The notes beneath the pieces were generated by a model. That model saw only the letters and a list, made by a program, of their open reading frames with translations. It was not told the origin of the DNA and did not search any database. Below are positions 37,101-49,400 of a stretch of DNA of 64,000 bases, one piece after another. This DNA is from Euryodendron excelsum (Eukaryota > Streptophyta > Magnoliopsida > Ericales > Pentaphylacaceae), in the NCBI GenBank assembly GCA_033060915.1, contig CM065390.1:14476001-14540000 (forward strand). Direction: 5' to 3'. The stretch's first letter is position 1. The number at the start of each line of letters is the position of its first letter. The translations under genes and the position numbers were made by a program.

Positions 37101-40100
37101 TTGTTTTGCTTTTTGGGGGGGGGGGGGGGGGGGGTGGTGGTGGTGGTGGTGCTGTTGTGTTTGTGGATATGAAAGATATTTTTAAGAAAGAGAAAAGGAA
37201 AAATTGCCTTTTCAAATCCGCTGGAGTCTTACGGGGTGTGACTGCAAAGATCTCATGGGAAGTTCTTAATCTCTTCAGATATTTCTTTTCTTCCATCAAC
37301 CTATTTCAAAATCCCTTAAGATCAACCTGCTAACAATTTCAGTTTTTAAGGATCAATGTGAGGGTCAAGAAGATTTGCCTTAAGGTAAAACCTAAGAAGC
37401 ATAGATATGGACACGAGTACGGATACGGGACATGGCATTTAAAAAAGAAAAGAGGACACGGACACGTCGGCGATACGGCAAGAAAGATATTTTTATTTTT
37501 TTTGTTTACTATGTATAGGAATGTAACATCCATAAATCACCAAAAATAAGATGGCAACAACTAAACGAGTTCACAATTATAATGCAATAACTAACAAGTA
37601 AAGGATTTGAAGAATTGGATATGGTTGTTTTATGTTTTGGTGTCTTAAAGTTTTAAAATTTATGAATTCGACTCTATCTAATACTTTTAATTGTAACATT
37701 TCAACCCCGCCGTGTCCAAAAATGTGTCCGGGACGCGTCCGTTAAAAAAAATATTAATAAAAATATAATTGGCATGTCTGACACGTGTCCGAGGAGTATG
37801 TGTGTCCGACATGCATTCTGCACCCTAAACGGGGTGTCCGTGCTTTCTAGGGTAAAACAACTACATTCCCTCTGCTTTCCTTCCGTTCTCTCCTCCCTCC
37901 AGAAACACCAAGGCTGCAGTCACTAGTATTTTTTTTTATAAGGGACTGGTAGTTCTTTATCCACAAATCCAACATATTTTACTCTTCTTTCTTATTCCAT
38001 CAGCAAAGTGACTTCTTGCAGACTGAACATCATAGACAAATCTATCACCTTTTGGCATAGAGGCCAACTGCTGAGAGGTGAAGGTATTTAGTCAGTAGGC
38101 ATGAAACCTTTTTGCTTCATGTCTGATGTTTGGTGACAAGACTAATGAGCTATGACTTTTGAGGGTTAGTTATTCTGGCTTACTATATAGGTTTAGTTTT
38201 TTACGGGAAAATTTGTGAGGTTGGAAACCTTACAGCTTTTGCCTTTGGAACTTGGTCTCCTTTGAATAATGGACATTACTTAAAAGTTGATAGATTGTAG
38301 AATGGGAGATGATGATAGGATGTGGAGGTGTTCGATTGGGTGAGGGGCTTATTTAGACTTCCAGTAGAAGGTGATGTGGTGTGCAAGCGCCTAGATTAGA
38401 AAAATCTCCTAACAATTGTGACATCAAGCGATCCTAACAAAGCATCCCAGATAAAAGCTTGCGAGTTTATAACTTTGTCAACACCTAGAGTCATTTTTCT
38501 TTATTTTTTTCCCTCTCTTTTCTGTTCTTTTCCCTTATCTTTTGATATCCTTAGAAGATTCACAACTTTGGCATGGGTTCAACAAGGAACACATGCTTAT
38601 TTCTGCAACTACTAAGACTATTGAGTGTTGGCTACGTTCCATGAAATCAGGTATGTTAGTTGGCATGGGTAGGCGTGAATGCAACAAATTCAACTAATTC
38701 CCATGTCAGTTTTTGACATTAGTAAAAAATAAATAAAAGCTACCTACTCCAAGAATGGGCACTTCACTCATTTTGGAGCAATCATGTCACAAAAGTTACA
38801 CGATAAGGGAATTTTATGTCCAATTATAGTAAACATGGATGCTCAGACATGATTGCCAGGTGTATAATGTATTTTAACTGGAAAAATTTTAACTTATCAT
38901 AGATGACAGTTGCTATTGGAGCTTTTTGAATTTCCTTTCTGACAAAGTTCTCTAATTTATAGTCCAGAGATGACTTTGGAGCTTCCACATTATTATTTAT
39001 TACAGCCGACAGTGTTTACTTTTTTTTTTTGGGGTCATTTTTCTTGTCCAGAGCTGAGGAGTTGGAGACAGCATTGATGGAGATGGTCAAGCAGGATAAC
39101 CGGCGGCAATTGAGTGCAAAGGTATATCAAAAGCTCCTTTCTGCGTGGCTGTTTCTCCTTCTGTTTTCTTTCTTTTAATCAGAAATATGGCGTTCGTTAT
39201 TGTGAGTTTATATTTGCTTGCTATACTACAAAGTGGCATAGAGTTCTAAACGCAGACCATCTGTTTGTGTGCGTGCTTGCATGTGTTTGAAGAAATCAGT
39301 TGTTTTAGAGGCTGTAGCCCATTGTTGTCCAAGGAAAAAAGATATATCTCTATTTTAACATTTTGCATATAGACCTGATTTTACTGATATATTTAATATA
39401 ATTATGTTCTTTTATTCAATTAAGAGATGTGGCAGCTTTCTTGCAATGTACTGTCCTTCTTCCTGTCAGTCTGCCATGTTATAACAAGCCTGTGCTGGAT
39501 GTTCTAGACTTAAGATGCAACTGTCACCGTCTCTTTCCCTCTCTTTTTTATAAATGATATATGATTGTTTAAAGTTTACGTGCACCGTTGTCATGGTTTT
39601 TCTAAGATACATGCTTTCAGCTAACTCAGAAAGTTAATCTGAATCCTAATTTTCCCAATTTTTAATTTTATGCCCGAATTCTAAATGTTTGAAGTATTAA
39701 TTTTAATTATTTTTCCAGATCTCATTGAATTTCAGTAAAAATTCCTTACCTTCTTTGTAGTGTATCTCGTTTTCTTTTTTCTCATCATATTGTGGTTTTT
39801 TGAATCAAAGAAGAAAGGAACAAATCTCCTGCCAAAGCTTTCACCTTTCTCTGCTCAAATCTGCTAAAATTGTTTGGTGTAATTATTAGAAATTGCTTAA
39901 ACGAGATGCTTGTTTATTGGCTGAGGTCCGTTTGTTCTTCTCCGTAGTTTAAAGTGTTAAACTAAGTAATTTGCATGTTGACTATCTGCTTATATGCTTC
40001 AGGTTGAGCAATTGGAGCAAGAGATTGCTGAGCTTCGGCAGGCCCTTGCCGATAAGCAGGAACAAGAAAATGTCATGCTTCAGGTTTTGTGTTGCTTTAT

Positions 40101-43100
40101 GTTCAATGATTAAATACTTGAAAGAATGGTATATTCTCTCTTATGTTGATATAGATTTATGACAGTGTCTGCATTATGACTTATTTTATAGGTTTTGATG
40201 AGGGTGGAGCGAGAACAAAGGGTAACAGAAGATGCTCGCAGATTTGCCGAGCAAGATGCAGCAGCTCAGAGATATGCTGCTCAAGTGCTTCAGGTTTTAT
40301 TTACTGCTTAATGTTTTTTTTTTTAATCTTTTTGGTATGATTTACTATCAAGTTGGGTGGTTATTACATTATATACAACTTGTACAAATTAGTGAAAAAA
40401 ATATGTTCTTGCCAGGGAAGTTTCTCACATTTGTGATATTGGTGTATCACGAATATCACAAGTTAAACAAAGCAAGTATGTGAATATAAACTATTTTGTC
40501 TTCTTTTAATTTGTTTGGTTAATGAGGTGTCTGGGCCTCCTAGTGTACTCTACTAGGGGTGGCCATCGGCCCACTGGCCTACAATAATTGGGCTGGGCAG
40601 GATTTTGAGGCCCAATGCGTTTTGTGGGCCACACTTGGGAATAGCATTTGTGGGCCAGCCCGAGAATTTGTTATATACACATATGTTACGTGTTAGTTAT
40701 ACATACATTCTGTCATTTTTTTGTGTTTAAGGAAGGAAAATAAATAATTTAAGTCTTCTTAAAGAGAAGCTCACAAGGTTGAACACTAGACCACTCCTAT
40801 AAGAGTGAATGCCTTTGCCATTGTGACTACCAAACAACTTCTGTTTGGTTTAAACGATAATGGGTGGGCTCAGGCCTTGTATAGCTTCTTAGGGCCGGGC
40901 TTGGGACAAATTATTTGGGCGGGCTGGGCCAGTCTCGGCTCGTGCCGTTACATACTGCATTTTCATTTAGTATAGGCCCATAGGCCCAGCCTGAACCCAG
41001 CCCATGTCCACCCCTAGTGCATTGAAGCTCTTTTGCACTCCTTTTATTTGTTGCAAAATCATTTCATTTAACATTTTTAAGTATGATATGTAGTGTCAAC
41101 ATCTAGTTTTGATTGAACTTTTCCAATAAACTTTCTACCAAATCAATCTTACATTCCTTAAAACATTTTCCTTCATGTGACATGATGCTCATCTTGTAAA
41201 GTATTACCATTAAATATCAGTCCCATGATTCTGGTTTGTGTAAGTCATGTTTATGCCGTCTTAATGAATATATATCGTATGATTCCTATATTTGAATTTA
41301 AATCTTTTCAGCTAGATGTATAGAGTTGAGGGACATTCCTTTGTTCAAGAGGATATTTTTTAGTGCTAATGTTTCGTAGTGATAATGTTTCAAGAGGATA
41401 TTTGAATTATTGCCTAATTTCCTGTTGAAGTTTACCTAGCATCTTACTGCCATCTTAGGTATTATTCCCTGCCCGAGAGGATCTTTCGTAGTGATAATGT
41501 ATGTTTTCCTGATAATCTCTTTAAACCTTGTTCAGAGGGCATTCATACAGGTGCCATGGCACAATATTGGAGTGTATTAAAGGAATTACTAATATATTTA
41601 AACTCAGCTCCTATATAGGTACGAAGGCTTCTGGTTTGCTAATTTTCTTTTATATCTTTATGCACTTTGGGTCAAAACTGTTTTAGGCTTTAGCCTACAA
41701 CAGCCTCAACTTGAAGCAAGCTATTGGATAAACATTGGTTCAAAACTTAAAAGTTCCACTTCCGCCCAGTTTGCTTGAATGCCTGACTTTGGCATCTAGT
41801 AACTCTTTAACTCTGAGCAAAGAGCGCAGAGTACAAGAATATCATATAAAAAATTTTAAAAAGGAACAAGAAACAACTGGACCTTTTGATATGTTTGAAA
41901 GTCCTCAAAGAGCATAGCTGCTGCTACCTTAGGGAGAACCCTACAAAGGGCTGTAGCCCAACATAGAAGACGGGATAGGGAATAATTAGAACAGTGCCTA
42001 ATTTTGCTTAGAGCTCCTAAATAATTCTTTGATTGTAGTACTTATCAAAGAAAAATCTTTTGTTATATCATGGTCTTGGAGAATAAAATGGAAGGTATCC
42101 AGCTTGAGCCTTGTAGGTCAATAGTACAAGGTTGGTTTCTTGGTGAAACTTCATGTTAGTAAGTCGGAGGTTCAAGGCTACAGATGCACAACCTTTGACT
42201 TTCCGCCAGAGGTCATAATAGCACTTTAATGAGTTATAACCTGCCTTCACTTACCCCACGAAAGAAAAAGGAAAAGAGAAAAAAAAATTTAGAAACTGAG
42301 TAACGATTCCCTTTCTGTTAGTGGGGTTTTGAAATAAGTCTTTGATTCCTATAATTTGGGTTTATTGGAGAGCATGGAATTTGGAATCAAGTTTGAATTT
42401 TTTGCTTTAGCTTGTATCCTGGATAACTGACCTCTCCATCTTACATTTTCCTTTATTCTTCTTTTCTTTGTTCATCATTTCCCTGGTTACATAATCATCA
42501 TAATTATCTTGTCCTCCTTTTAAATCCATTTATGTGAAATGTGCGCAAGAGTTTTGCATCAAGTTGTAACTACTTCTGATGGTTTGGTAGATTCTGTAGC
42601 TTTGTCGGCATCTGATTGTACAACCTTGGAATTTCAGGTCCATAAAGTTTCTTCGCCTCGATAGCAAATATTCTGCTAAAACAACTCTATTCATGCAGGA
42701 AAAATATGAAGAGGTGACTGCTACCCTGGCTGCAATGGAGAAGAGGGCGGTAATGGCAGAGTCAATGTTGGAGGCTACCTTACAGTACCAATCTGGCCAA
42801 ATTAAAGCACTACCATCTCCACGGTATGTAGTCATTTTTATGCATGGATACAACTTCCTATGTTCATTTGACAAGACTTATCCCTATGCTATATTTTGTT
42901 TTATTTTCTTGAATTCACTACCCATGTTAGTGACTCCAGAAACATGATACTGCACAGTAATTTTCTTTCCATATTTTCTCTTGATCTTCTGTTGTTGTGA
43001 TTATTTTTTGTAATAAATGTAAGTGTGGTTTGTAGATCTCTGCTGCAAGATTCTTCACTAATGCAGAGCAATCAAGAGCCCAAACAAGACCTGCCCATGA

Positions 43101-45171
43101 GAAAGATTGGTTTGCTATCTAGACCATTTGGACTTGGTTGGCGTGACAGGAACAAGGTTAGCTGTTATATTGATTCTTGACTTAAATTCAATGATGATTA
43201 TTATTTCATACTGGGACTAGTGCAATAACCACTGTAATTTAGGGGGGACACTTTGAGATATGGTATAGTCTGGGCCAGCTATCAGTTGGTTCTGTATATG
43301 TAGTTAACATGCATTTCTTTTTCCACCAATAAAAGATATGAAGTATGCTGAGGAGTCGAGCATGAGCTTGGAATGTGGGCTCATTGTGTAGTGTGTCACA
43401 GCCAAGATGCTTTGGAAAAGTTCCCCAATAACTTTGTTAAAAGCTGCATTAGTCTGCAGCACGCTAGCATGACATAACAAATTGACAATTTAAATCTTTC
43501 TTTGATGTGCAATGTCACCCAACATAATCTGAAAGATGAAAATGGTCTCCTTTGATTAAGCTAGCTGACAAACATGCCCCATATTAAATTGCAAAAACTA
43601 AATGGCCTCTTAGGAATGCCAAATTTTGTATATATTCAAGCCAAGCCAAGCCAAGCTTGATTTTTCCTCCCATTTACAAGTTGAGGTTGAACATGGCCGA
43701 CCAAATTGAGAACGAGATCAAGATGCGTTCACCCATCAGTATGAGTTTTAGCAAGCCCCAACTGAGCTGTTGAGTGTGCGGCGGGGCTTGAGCTTGTTTA
43801 CACCCTACAAATAATAGAGTATAGTGGACCTGCGAGCAAAATTGTTGAGGGCGGATAAATGAGGATGTTTCAGATTTTAAAGCTAAGTGCCATGTGAAGC
43901 TGACTAGTTATCATCTCGTCCATAAAAAATTGAGAAGAAGTTTCCCACAAGGAATGGTAGTTCTGCCTTCTGAGAAGTTTGTTATCATAGTTTGATTCTA
44001 TTTTACATGGATGTTTAAATGTATGGAATGCCTGTGCAAACCTGGCATGACAGTCAAAGGTACGGGGTATGTCTCCAAGACTCATTTTGTAGTCTCATCC
44101 AACTACTTACACTAAGGAAGATCAGGATACCTTTTTAAATTATTCCCATTTTACGTGGATAATGTAAATTAGTGGAATACACGTCTAGCAAGTTATAATA
44201 ATAACAAAAGTGTAAGTTTGGTCTGGGGCTTTGATGCAGAGAAGATGAACACTCAAAGACAATATAGCGTGTCCCGGAAGTGTTGAAGATTAGATGAATT
44301 CAGCCTCTAACTCACCTGAACTTGGCATGTGTCTCCTAATTAATGTAATTTTAGTTAACCTGCATGCTAATGAACAATATGCTTCAGGCTTATTGCCAGC
44401 AGCAGCACCACCACCAACAGCAACATTGTTGAAAAACAATTCAAATAAGTTCATAACCAACTCACTTGTCAAGTAAAGCTTTATGAAATATTCATTCCTC
44501 TTTTTTTTTTTCTCCCTAGAAGAATAATTCATTCCTTAATACTACTCCATGCCTTTACCATTCAATAAAAATGAAAATCTTGTTACAGAATTATGGAGTT
44601 TTAGCAAAGATATATGCCTATACATATATATAATGCACGTTTTTTTCTATGTAAAATTATGAGTCAAGGCATCAATGTGCTATGTATAATAAAGCCCTAC
44701 GTAACCTATACATATTTTACTTCTGTTGGAGATACATTTCTGCTACACACTGTTTTGTCATGTATTTGAAAGTTGGATTATGGTATTGTAAACTATACTT
44801 TTGAAGGTTGCAATAAATAGGTTTCACTCAATTGAATGAGCCCTAAAGGTGTAATTTACCATTTATGACTCGTTTAGGTTGTGGTTAACACACCACTTGA
44901 GGATTAATTTAACCTTTTGAGCATTGCACGGGTAAATGATGGTTGAAACTCTCATTTAATGTACCAATTATGTAATTGTTTTCTTCTTTTGTTTTTCCTT
45001 CTCCATTTCTAGTCGGGCATTTCTTGATGAACTACCATTGTTCATAAAATGCAACAGGGGAAGCCCACTAATGCTGAGGAGCCAACTGATGGCAAGTCTA
45101 CTGGTGAGGGACAGAGTCCAAGTGCCCAACAGAAAGACACTAATGGCCATCAAGTGCAGGAGAAACAGTAA
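28197..45171 (+). CDS. TBC-domain Rab GTPase-activating protein with C-terminal coiled coil, 18 exons
   Basis: Exons: 28197-28270, 29667-29736, 30051-30671, 30760-30945, 31057-31170, 34013-34071, 34304-34370, 34573-34624, 34721-34813, 35007-35090, 35215-35630, 36358-36419, 39052-39121, 40003-40083, 40192-40293, 42699-42823, 43036-43156, 45058-45171. All joins are GT-AG and in frame, giving 836 residues. The protein speeds GTP hydrolysis by Rab GTPases in vesicle traffic. An acidic, low-complexity region (about 50-240) precedes the TBC domain (about 250-490). Both catalytic fingers are present: Arg321 in [10 protein letters not shown] and Gln355 in VGYCQ. Residues 640-760 are rich in [18 protein letters not shown] heptads, a coiled coil, with a low-complexity tail. 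It is the plant family of Arabidopsis At3g55020/At2g39280. Introns 5, 12, 15 and 17 exceed 1.9 kb, three of them with repeat insertions. The substrate Rab is unknown. Confidence 0.95.
28646..28672 (+). repeat. 27-base poly-G tract in TBC gene intron 1
   Basis: An unbroken run of 27 G, in sense orientation in the pre-mRNA, followed by purine-rich GAAGGGAAGGGAGGGGAG. Could form G-quadruplexes; length may be affected by sequencing. Confidence 0.9.
31900..33130. mobile_element. GC-rich, LTR-like insertion in TBC gene intron 5 (edges unresolved)
   Basis: About 1.2 kb differs in composition from the AT-rich intron around it. It contains a minus-strand TATA-like box CCAATATAAAGGGC (near 32150-32163), GAGG-rich repeats (31990-32060) and two similar passages about 32560-32660 and 32690-32760 (GGAGGTGCC, AGCGTGAG, GGAGAGG). 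No coding domain seen. A solo LTR or non-autonomous LTR element is likely, but I found no paired ends or target duplication. Confidence 0.45.
37115..37134 (+). repeat. 20-base poly-G tract followed by TGG repeats in TBC gene intron 12
   Basis: Twenty G, then (TGG)n to about 37152. The open frames here are artefacts of the repeat. Confidence 0.9.
37392..37850. mobile_element. 459-bp non-autonomous hAT-type element in TBC gene intron 12
   Basis: Flanked by a perfect 8-bp direct repeat GGTAAAAC (37384-37391 and 37851-37858), the hallmark of hAT transposition. Ends are inverted: CTAAGAAGCATAGATATGG at left and the complement CTAGAAAGCACGGACAC at right. The subterminal regions are full of GGACACG/CGTGTCC words, in both orientations, typical transposase-binding clusters. 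No coding capacity. A related copy lies at 56876-57552. Confidence 0.9.
40553..41017. mobile_element. 465-bp foldback element with CTAGGGGTGG ends in TBC gene intron 15
   Basis: The left end CTAGGGGTGGCCATCGGCC and the complement of the right end CTAGGGGTGGACATGGGC are inverted repeats. Subterminal parts are crowded with GGGCC, GGGCTGGGC and GGCCCA words. This is a common plant non-autonomous family usually placed in hAT. I found no clear 8-bp target duplication, so the insertion is probably old. Confidence 0.8.
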
Positions 45172-46420
45172 CAGATTCAAAAGTTAAAAGTTATAGGTCC
45201 CTTATAGATTCCATTCTTTTTCTACCTGGGATTCGCTTCTGCTGTCAGATTGGGGAAATTTCCTTAAGTATTGATGTAGTTTGGGGAGCAGCATGGATTT
45301 AGTTTTCTTCTGTATTCCCCTATAGAAGCTCATTTCCATTTATTGTTTGTTTGTTCATTAACTAGTGATAATAATAGTGTCGGGGAGAAGAAAAATGTAA
45401 AGATGGAAACCGGGATTCACGGTTATTAATTAACTGTACAATCAATTCTTCAGTTTCTTGCATTGCTCCATCTTCCTTGAAAGTTTTTATTTCTTAATAA
45501 GGTAGCTGTTTGATGAGGAAGAATATTGTTTTCCTAATCTGAAAAAACATTAGTGAAATGGTCTCTCCTGTCAGAAAATTTCTCAACTGATGTTGGTGAC
45601 ATACTGGTACCGTTAATTCTTTGCTGGGATGAAATAATGAAAATAAAAAAATAGGCTGAAAGAGGGAATAGTTATTTCAAAGAGCTGAAGATAAATCATA
45701 TGTCCTTTAGCAGCAAGTTACTTCGTGCAGTATGTATGAGAGGTGGCATATAAATATAGTTCATACTTTTTCCAGACTTAATCCACATGATATTCGGATG
45801 ATTGTGCGCGCCAAAGAAAATTATTCTGATACTCAAAATGCAGATAAATTTCTGAAAGGAATTCAATGGTGTATGGCATATTTTGGATGCCTACTAGAGA
45901 CTTTCTTTAGACCCAAACACATGCATGAACACTGCAGAGACCAAAAGCAAGATTAACTAAAAAAAGGGAAGAGCAAAACATCTCACCAAAATTGTTATAA
46001 CCATTAAGCAGTATAGCTGTTGATTTTTTTTTTTTTTTTCTATATAAGAGGCATTGAAATACAAGAACCCCCCAAGCTCAAGCACAATTGTACATTTGAA
46101 AAAAAAGGTGGTGACAGAAAGGGAAAGAGGGAAGGATATAATGGAAAAAATATATATAAGAAAGAATAATATTCAGTTACAATGAACAGTTTATGGTCTG
46201 GAAACAGGTATCCGGAGTGCTGCAAAATTTGATAAGCAGCAGCCATTGATGTTCCAATAGTCCTGACCATTATATCGCCAAAATATATCCACCCTAATAA
46301 GATAATCATACTTCATCGGCACAGCTAGTAATTCAAAGCAATATAATCATGGGCTTCCATGATTTAATGGTCTCAAATTAGTCTTTCTGGTTTGATCTCT
46401 TCTCGGGTTCACTGCCACCA
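45172..46420. other. Space between the convergent TBC and kinase genes
   Basis: Holds both 3' UTRs: the TBC gene ends at 45171 on plus and the kinase gene at 46421 on minus. A T-run lies at 46026-46039. No further gene recognised. Confidence 0.6.
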
Positions 46421-49400
46421 TTACCGTTCTCTTCCATGTCTAGGAGTGGAAGAGCCTGAGCGGGCACTTTGGACTGGCCGGGTTTCAGGGTTGTGTCTTT
46501 GGGAAGCAAGATAAGTTAGAGCTGTAACAACATCTGCTATGAGGGGCCTCATGTTTGGCTGCTCCTGGACACACATTGCAGCAATAGCAAGAGCTTGATA
46601 CATGCCCCTCACTGGATATTGGCCCTGGAGCATCGGGTCAGCCATCTGTGATAATTTCCTTCTATCCTTGAACAATGGCCGTGCCTGCTCAACATAGACA
46701 ACTTTTACATCAGATCCATAATGATCTATAATTAAGCAAAGGAAACTGTACTTCTCTTCATTCTAAGGAAGCAGTATATTGTAAACAAATAAACTGGTCA
46801 GCATGGTCACCAAGATCACTCAATCCACAAACAGTTTAGTATACAGAGGAATCAAAGGATCTGCCAACTAAATTCGATAAGAGTTAAATATGTCACCAAC
46901 TCCCAACATTGATTTCTTGTGGCTTGGAGGAAGCAATCAAATAATTAAAGATGGAGAAGCAACTAAAGATTATTTCAGTGACAAGTATGTAAAAAGAGAA
47001 GACAACAAGGTCTCTTACCCATGAAACCAGATTGTGTTCCTCAGCAGCTCTCGAATTGTCAATTGCTTTTCTCCCAGTGATGATTTCAAGAAGAACAACC
47101 CCGAAGCTATAAACGTCTGACTTTAACGTCAGCTGACCTGTCATCGCATATTCTGGAGCACAATATCCATAGGTTCCCATCACTCTAGTGGATACATGGG
47201 TATTATCCCCAACAGGACCCAACTTGGCCAAACCAAAATCAGACAGTTTGGGATGATACCCTTCATCAAGTAATATATTTGAGCATTTTAAATCGCGGTA
47301 TATGACAGGGGGGTTTGCTTTGTCATGCAAATACTCCAAGCCCTTTGCAGCACCAGCAGCTATTCTCATTCTTGTGTTCCAGTCAAGTCGTTTTTTATCA
47401 GGTGGAAGGTCTGGACATATGTAAGCATGTCAAAATAGCAAAATATAATCCTTTGTAATAAAAACCACATTAAAAGTTCATCAAAATAACACACAACAAT
47501 AAAACAGCAAAGGAAGCATCTAGCACCCGAGTCTCATGCTACATGGACTCTATTAAATGCATGGAGATATCAGTGTCAAAAATTTGTGGTGGTGGGGGGT
47601 TTTGCGGGGAGACAATATTGATCTATTCAAAAAAATTCTTGAAAATTATTCCAGAATAAGTAAGAAAGAATAGCGTGTAAAGAATATGGTAAAGCTATTC
47701 AAAACAAGTATTGAAAGAGTATAATACAATCCTGATCCAATCAGGATTTTCCTTTTTCTTTTAGGCTGTGATAACCTCTTCAGCTGCTTTTGAACTTTAA
47801 CTTGCATGCTAGATGCAAGCACTAGGGCATTTTTGAGGCCTTAAGAAGCACTGTTTTTTGACATTAAATGATTAAGTCTGTTAATGTATCTACCATGTAG
47901 ATGGTCTTCCAATGATCCCAATGACATGTATTCGTAAACCAAAAGTCTTTGATCTCCATCAGCACAGTATCCAATCAAGTTAACCAAGTTCGTGTGGTGA
48001 AGTAAGCTTAACATTAATACTTCAACAAGGAATTCTCTGTTCCCTTGCAACCCATTGCGATCAAGTTGCTTGATAGCCACAATCTGCAAAGACAAAATAT
48101 AGCAGGTTGAGGTATTACCACAAGCTTACTGTGTACGGTTAAAATTCCACTCCACAGAGTCTAGCAGTGAAATATCAATATGCAACCCCATAAAGAGGGA
48201 AATGAGAACAGAATGGATATGCACATAGTAAAATAATTAAAGCCAAGAGAGAAATCGGGCTTAGTGAAAGTTATTTCTCCTAAGTAGATTTGTCTTTTTT
48301 GGAAAACCAATAAATAGTAAAAACAGGTATAATCATATGGGACAGTGACACTGCAAATTGTAAACTTTGTCATCTAGGTAGAAAGCTATTACAGTTTGCC
48401 CATTCAAAGGACAACATATAGATACATGGCTATTTCAGGGAAACACAGTTAATTTCCCGACAATGCCAACCCTCTATGGGACAGAGGATATCCACATGGT
48501 TCTTGTGGATGGCAGCCCTACACGAGCTCGAGGGTAGTCGGAGGAAGGCTTGGACACATGTAAAAAAAATAAAGCACCTTCTATTTGATTCTATCATATC
48601 AGTCCTAAGATTATTTGTGACAGAATATTTTAAAAGCACATTGTGCTTTGTCTCCAACCTCATAACAACAGAGACTGTCATCAACAACTTCAAAATCATC
48701 TCCGGCAATACTGGAATCTCAAAGGAGGACAACTGTATTGTTTCTTCTCATTTCAAAAGGCTTAATAACAAAAACTTAAGAAAAGGTGATGTTATTAGGA
48801 ACTAAACAAACGCATGCCCTTTCCAGCAAATTGTCTTTTCCATATGCATAAATCGTTTATCCAAGCAAGTGTCATCTTTAATAAACATGTTCAGATTTCA
48901 GAACAAAGTAATTTACAGCAACCATGATCAATTCATATGTAACAAAAACACATTATATTCTAATTCTCTAAAAATCTAAAAAGAAGTTCCTTAGTGAAGG
49001 AGAAAAGTCCACCAAAATTTCAGTACAACTGTACAACAAAGACCAAGCATAAAAATATGTTTCTGAATAGCCATGTAGAAGCCACAATTTCATTTAAATT
49101 TTGTACAACTGAAAAACAAATAAATGTAGCAAAACCTGATTGGTACTCTCCAATCGCCCTTTATAAACTCTGCCAAAACCTCCTTCGCCTAGAAGACATT
49201 CAGCCCTGAAGTTCTTGGTTGCAGCTGCTAATTCATGAAATGTGAAAGTGTGTGATGCTATGTGACCAGATCCTCCATCCTTAGAAGCTTCCTTCTTTAC
49301 ATCCAACAAAGGACTCACCTTCAATTTTTCTGAAATTGAAGAGGAAAAAAAAAGTAACCAGGAAATAACCAAAAGTATCTGTAGTAGGAACCCAGATAAC

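Noticed and set aside
37069..37299. Open frames through the poly-G and TGG tract (poly-Pro on minus, poly-Gly on plus)
   Set aside because: Simple-repeat translation inside a TBC gene intron; no domain and no splice support.
47180..47220. Loss of kinase activity from the YRDLK (instead of HRDLK) motif
   Set aside because: Tyr at this place is normal for PBS1-like kinases; all catalytic residues are present.
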